Assembly (NCBI RefSeq): GCF_947495255.1
Contig: NZ_CANLYI010000008.1
Location: 62,001-126,000 of the forward strand
Source: an uncultured Winogradskyella sp.
GTDB lineage: Bacteria > Bacteroidota > Bacteroidia > Flavobacteriales > Flavobacteriaceae
Reading direction: 5' to 3'
DNA length: 64,000 bases
This document shows positions 60,994-64,000 of the stretch, one piece after another. Both the position numbers and the translations under genes were made by a program. The notes beneath the pieces are model-generated. The model did no database searches. It saw only the letters and a program-made list of their open reading frames with translations, and was not told the origin of the DNA. Position 1 is the first letter of the stretch, and each line of letters starts with the position of its first letter.

Positions 60994-61884
60994 ATGCCTA
61001 CTATAAAAAACGACTTTTTACAGATTAACATAAAACCTAAAGGTGCAGAATTGTGCAATATTCTTTCGGTAAAAAACAAAACAGAATTTATGTGGCAAGC
61101 AGACCCAACTATCTGGGGAAGTCATGCACCAAACTTATTTCCTATTATTGGTTGTATGAAAGAGGACAGCTACATCTACAATAATAAGACATACAATATG
61201 CCAAAACATGGTTTTGTGAGGCATAATGATAATTTTGTTGTAAAGAACCAATCGGATTCTAGTATTACGTTGAGTTTAACGTCTAATGATACCCTTTATG
61301 AGTATTATCCTTTCTTGTTTGAATTCGAAATTACCTATACACTTTCAAAAAACACATTAACGATTCATCATACCGTTAAAAATATAGATATTAAGACGCT
61401 CTTCTTTTCTTTAGGCGGTCATCCTGCTTTTAACTGTCCACTTTCAAAAGATGAAGATTACACAGATTATTATTTAGAATTTGAAAAAGACGAAAATAGC
61501 CAGACCTACTTATTAAATATGGACAATGGCTTATTAACTAATGAAACAAAACCTGTTTTTTCTGATGGAAACCGTATTAATCTTAGACCTGATTTATTCA
61601 ATGAAGATGCTTTAATTTTTAAAGATTTAAAATCTAGAATTGTGAGCCTAAAACACAAGACCAATGGCAAAGTCTTAACATTAGACTTTAAAGACTTTAA
61701 AGAACTCGGAATTTGGGCAAAACCAAATGCACCTTACGTTTGTATTGAACCTTGGTTAGGTATTGCTGATAACGAAACTACAGACCAGAACATAGAAAAT
61801 AAAGAAGCCATTTTAAGTTTAAAATCGGGTTCTGAATTTAATGCGAGTTACAGTATAGAAATAGAACAAAGCCATTTAGTATAA
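60994..61884 (+). CDS. Aldose 1-epimerase family protein
   Basis: A 296-residue galactose-mutarotase-fold protein. FLQINIKPKGAELCNILSV begins the beta-sandwich, NMPKHGFVRHNDNFVV holds the first catalytic-type histidine, FSLGGHPAFNCPLSKDEDYT the second, and YVCIEPWLGIADNETTDQN the glutamate. It is of the YeaD/YihR-like or hexose-6-phosphate mutarotase-like group (DUF4432-related). The exact sugar cannot be told. It is followed after 41 bases by the helicase gene on the same strand. Confidence 0.86.
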   Translation: MPTIKNDFLQINIKPKGAELCNILSVKNKTEFMWQADPTIWGSHAPNLFPIIGCMKEDSYIYNNKTYNMPKHGFVRHNDNFVVKNQSDSSITLSLTSNDTLYEYYPFLFEFEITYTLSKNTLTIHHTVKNIDIKTLFFSLGGHPAFNCPLSKDEDYTDYYLEFEKDENSQTYLLNMDNGLLTNETKPVFSDGNRINLRPDLFNEDALIFKDLKSRIVSLKHKTNGKVLTLDFKDFKELGIWAKPNAPYVCIEPWLGIADNETTDQNIENKEAILSLKSGSEFNASYSIEIEQSHLV

Positions 61885-61925
61885 GTTGTATAATAAAATG
61901 GTAGCTTTGCAAAAAACTTTGCAAC

Positions 61926-63275
61926 GTGACTTTTCAAGAATTAAATTTAAACACACCTTTATATAACGCCTTAGACGATTTAGGTTTTACAACACCTACG
62001 CCTATCCAAGAACAATCATTTAATGTGGTTGCTTCTGGCAAAGATGTTGTTGGTATTGCTCAAACAGGTACAGGTAAGACACTTGCCTACATGTTACCTA
62101 TTTTAAGAAACCTTAAATATTCTACACAAGATAATCCTAGAGTTTTGGTGTTAGTACCAACACGAGAATTAGTTGTACAGGTTGTCAGTGAAATTGAAAA
62201 ATTCTCTAAGTACATTAATAACCGTGTTTTGGGTGTTTATGGTGGTACCAATATTAACACTCAGAAACAAGCCGTTGCACAAGGTCAAGATATTATTGTA
62301 GCGACACCTGGTCGTTTATACGATTTGGCCGTGAGTAGAGTTTTACAGTTAAAATCTATTCAGAAATTAGTAATTGATGAAGTCGATGTAATGCTAGATC
62401 TAGGTTTTAGACATCAATTGATGAATATTTTTGATATTCTACCTCCACGTCGTCAAAACATTATGTTTTCTGCTACAATGACTAAAGATGTAGATGAATT
62501 AATTACAGATTTCTTTACCAATCCTACAAAAATATCAATAGCAGTTTCTGGTACACCTTTAGAGAATATTAAGCAAGAGCGTTACGATGTTCCAAACTTT
62601 TACACCAAAGTAAACTTGTTAGAACATTTACTTCATGATAAAGAAGATTTTTCTAAAGTTTTAATTTTTGTGGCTTATAAGAAAATGGCTGACCGGTTAT
62701 TTAACCAGTTAGAAGAGTTATTTCCTGGTGATTCTTGCGTTATACACTCTAATAAAACTCAGAATTACAGGTTACGCAGTATTGAACAGTTTAGAGAAGG
62801 CGAAAACCGTTTGCTAGTCGCAACAGACGTTATGGCTAGAGGTTTAGATATTGAAGGCGTATCTCATGTTATTAACTTTGATACACCAGATTATCCAGAA
62901 AATTACATGCACAGAATCGGTAGAACTGGTCGTGCTGAACAAGAAGGTCATTCTATTTTATTATCTACAGATAAGGAAAAAGAAGGTTTAGAGCGCATTG
63001 AAGAATTAATGCAAATGAAAATTGAAACCTTATCTATACCAGATACTGTTGAAATTTCAACTGAACTTATTGAAGAAGAACGTCCACAAATTAGAGAACG
63101 AAACAACCCTACAAAGCGAAGTGATGCTGATGCTCCAGGACCAGCTTTTCATGAAAAATCGGAAAAGAATTCGAAAGAAAACTTAGGTGGTTCTTACAAA
63201 TTTAAGATAGCCGAAAAATACAAGAAGCCAAAAACTAGAGGCGACAAGAATTATAATCGTAGAAATAAAAAGTAA
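61926..63275 (+). CDS. DEAD-box RNA helicase
   Basis: A 449-residue helicase. The Q motif is FTTPTPIQEQSF, motif I AQTGTGKT, motif Ia VLVPTRELVVQV, motif II VIDEVDVMLDLGF (DEVD instead of DEAD), motif III FSATMT, and motif VI HRIGRTGR. The C-terminal 60 residues are basic and flexible, with many Lys/Arg/Asn (YKKPKTRGDKNYNRRNKK), likely RNA-binding. The start is GTG at 61926, giving the usual LNLNTPLYNALDDLGF N-terminus. It may act in ribosome assembly or cold adaptation (inference). Confidence 0.93.
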   Translation: MTFQELNLNTPLYNALDDLGFTTPTPIQEQSFNVVASGKDVVGIAQTGTGKTLAYMLPILRNLKYSTQDNPRVLVLVPTRELVVQVVSEIEKFSKYINNRVLGVYGGTNINTQKQAVAQGQDIIVATPGRLYDLAVSRVLQLKSIQKLVIDEVDVMLDLGFRHQLMNIFDILPPRRQNIMFSATMTKDVDELITDFFTNPTKISIAVSGTPLENIKQERYDVPNFYTKVNLLEHLLHDKEDFSKVLIFVAYKKMADRLFNQLEELFPGDSCVIHSNKTQNYRLRSIEQFREGENRLLVATDVMARGLDIEGVSHVINFDTPDYPENYMHRIGRTGRAEQEGHSILLSTDKEKEGLERIEELMQMKIETLSIPDTVEISTELIEEERPQIRERNNPTKRSDADAPGPAFHEKSEKNSKENLGGSYKFKIAEKYKKPKTRGDKNYNRRNKK

Positions 63276-63632
63276 ACTAAGTTTATACACGTAAGCTGTA
63301 TAATTCAATTTTAAGCAATCCTGACTTTTGTAAATAAAATCACAATAAAATCTCTTTTTATCGTTTTTTGATGGACTTTAAGGTCAATCTCATGCTTATC
63401 CAGAAAAAAGCATGACTTTTATATTTTCCTATTAATGTTTATAGCACATGATATTAATCATAGTTGTTTTTAACATCTCTCATTAACTTATAGTAAGTTA
63501 ACGGATTCTGAAGTTTCAACTATTGTAAATAAAAAAACCCTAATCAAATTAATGAAAAGGGTTTCTAATACCTCAAGTACTTGCAGGATCACATCCTATG
63601 TAAACATAAAATCTATAACCCTAACCTTATAG
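63276..63632. other. Intergenic region with terminator and a long nested hairpin
   Basis: This 357-base spacer lies between the convergent helicase and MscS-type genes. It carries a hairpin AAACCCT/AGGGTTT (63534-63564) with a T run on the minus strand and, at 63575-63652, a larger nested inverted repeat. No gene was seen in the first 250 bases. Confidence 0.6.
63530..63564 (-). terminator. Probable terminator of the MscS-type gene
   Basis: Read on the minus strand, AAACCCT and AGGGTTT form a 7-bp stem around an 18-base loop, followed by a T run. It lies 69 bases past the stop codon of the minus-strand gene. The stem is short and the loop large, so confidence is moderate. Confidence 0.5.
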
Positions 63633-64000
63633 TTAATCCTGCAGTTGTACTTGATTTTCGATTAAATCTTTTATAGGAACAATAAGCTTCCCTTTTGTGT
63701 TTTTTAATATTACTGATATGCTTTGTACTGCTTCTACAGTATATACTTCATCATTAAAAACTATTTTTTGTCCAATTTCGTATGTTTTACGTGCATAAAA
63801 TGTATTTAATAGTTTCCCAACAACCTCTCTTGCTCCTAAACCAAATGCTATAGCAAATGCTAAAAGAAAAGCAGCAATAATCATATTTACATTATTGGTA
63901 ATGATTTCCGTATCAATACCTGCCTGATTTAAAGCTGTTATGGAGATAAAGGTAAGCAATAAAAAGAATACGACTTGGCTAATCATTTTACCACCAGACA
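63633..64000 (-). CDS. Mechanosensitive-channel-type protein, C-terminal part (cut by window edge)
   Basis: The frame is open at the right edge. It encodes SGGK-MISQVVFFLLLTFISI and onward, two hydrophobic helices (residues about 5-25 and 38-58) with the glycine-rich AFAIAFGLGAREVVGKLLNT of MscS pore-type helices. A beta domain follows (GQKIVFNDEVYTVEAVQSIS) and the protein ends QNQVQLQD-like. It fits the TM_helix/MscS-related family. The true start is beyond 64000, so the ATG at 63986 is internal. Its stop codon region is part of the long inverted repeat. Confidence 0.78.
   Translation of the reverse strand, partial: SGGKMISQVVFFLLLTFISITALNQAGIDTEIITNNVNMIIAAFLLAFAIAFGLGAREVVGKLLNTFYARKTYEIGQKIVFNDEVYTVEAVQSISVILKNTKGKLIVPIKDLIENQVQLQD

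Overview
The window is chromosomal DNA of a marine-type member of the Bacteroidota, most probably family Flavobacteriaceae. The evidence is low G+C (about one third by eye), TAnnTTTG-type -7 promoter elements, many lipoproteins with an -x-S-C lipobox, a type IX secretion C-terminal sorting domain, and a complete-looking menaquinone gene set interleaved with typical flavobacterial neighbours (ygiQ, cvfB, DUF2853). The genus cannot be fixed from sequence alone. I see no phage, insertion sequence, CRISPR array, rRNA or tRNA gene.

Layout. 1-2.8 kb: 5' end of holA (minus), then a solitary HsdR-N-like PD-(D/E)XK protein, a family 2 glycosyltransferase and an OmpA-type lipoprotein on plus, closed by a perfect-palindrome terminator. 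2.9-18 kb: a co-directional minus-strand block holding menaquinone genes menE, menC, menA, menB, menD, menF and a MenI-like thioesterase. Interspersed are a CPBP membrane protease, a polysaccharide deacetylase-SGNH esterase fusion, ygiQ, an esterase, a metallo-beta-lactamase-fold hydrolase and cvfB. menH is not recognisable; an alpha/beta hydrolase divergent from the menI end is a weak candidate. 18-26.6 kb: small stress or housekeeping genes (YtxH, VOC protein with a trinucleotide tract upstream, AlkD-like repair protein, an ECF42-type sigma factor with its YCII partner, two lipoproteins of unknown role, a nitronate monooxygenase and an RlmI-type methyltransferase).

26.8-30.8 kb: two tandem PglD/NeuD-like acyltransferases, a CapK/PaaK-like adenylating enzyme and a convergent ATP-grasp protein, probably a surface-glycan or conjugate module. 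31-37 kb: dnaK with an unusual repeat-rich upstream region, a collagen-like lipoprotein, sdaA, panB and an RluA-type pseudouridine synthase. 37.2-39.1 kb: a three-gene signalling unit with a histidine kinase, a separate multi-span membrane protein and a small unknown protein. 39.2-43.9 kb: a tight five-gene operon of 5-oxoprolinase subunits pxpC, pxpB, pxpA, an NRAMP-fold transporter lacking the metal-binding residues, and a DUF2891 lipoprotein.

44-47.4 kb: an ECF sigma factor overlapping a protein that joins a short cytoplasmic N-terminus, one inner-membrane helix, a 200-residue linker and an outer-membrane beta-barrel. This is the architecture of dual membrane-spanning anti-sigma factors and is the most exciting item here. 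An LVIVD-repeat lipoprotein lies just upstream. 47.5-64 kb: yifB, small envelope proteins, two alpha/beta hydrolases, a large T9SS substrate, adenine deaminase, tilS, a sigma-region-4-like protein, pabB, a long inverted-repeat element, an aldose-epimerase-like protein, a DEAD-box helicase and the C-terminal end of an MscS-type protein. Short dispersed repeat-family fragments occur between genes and, strikingly, inside tilS and pabB.
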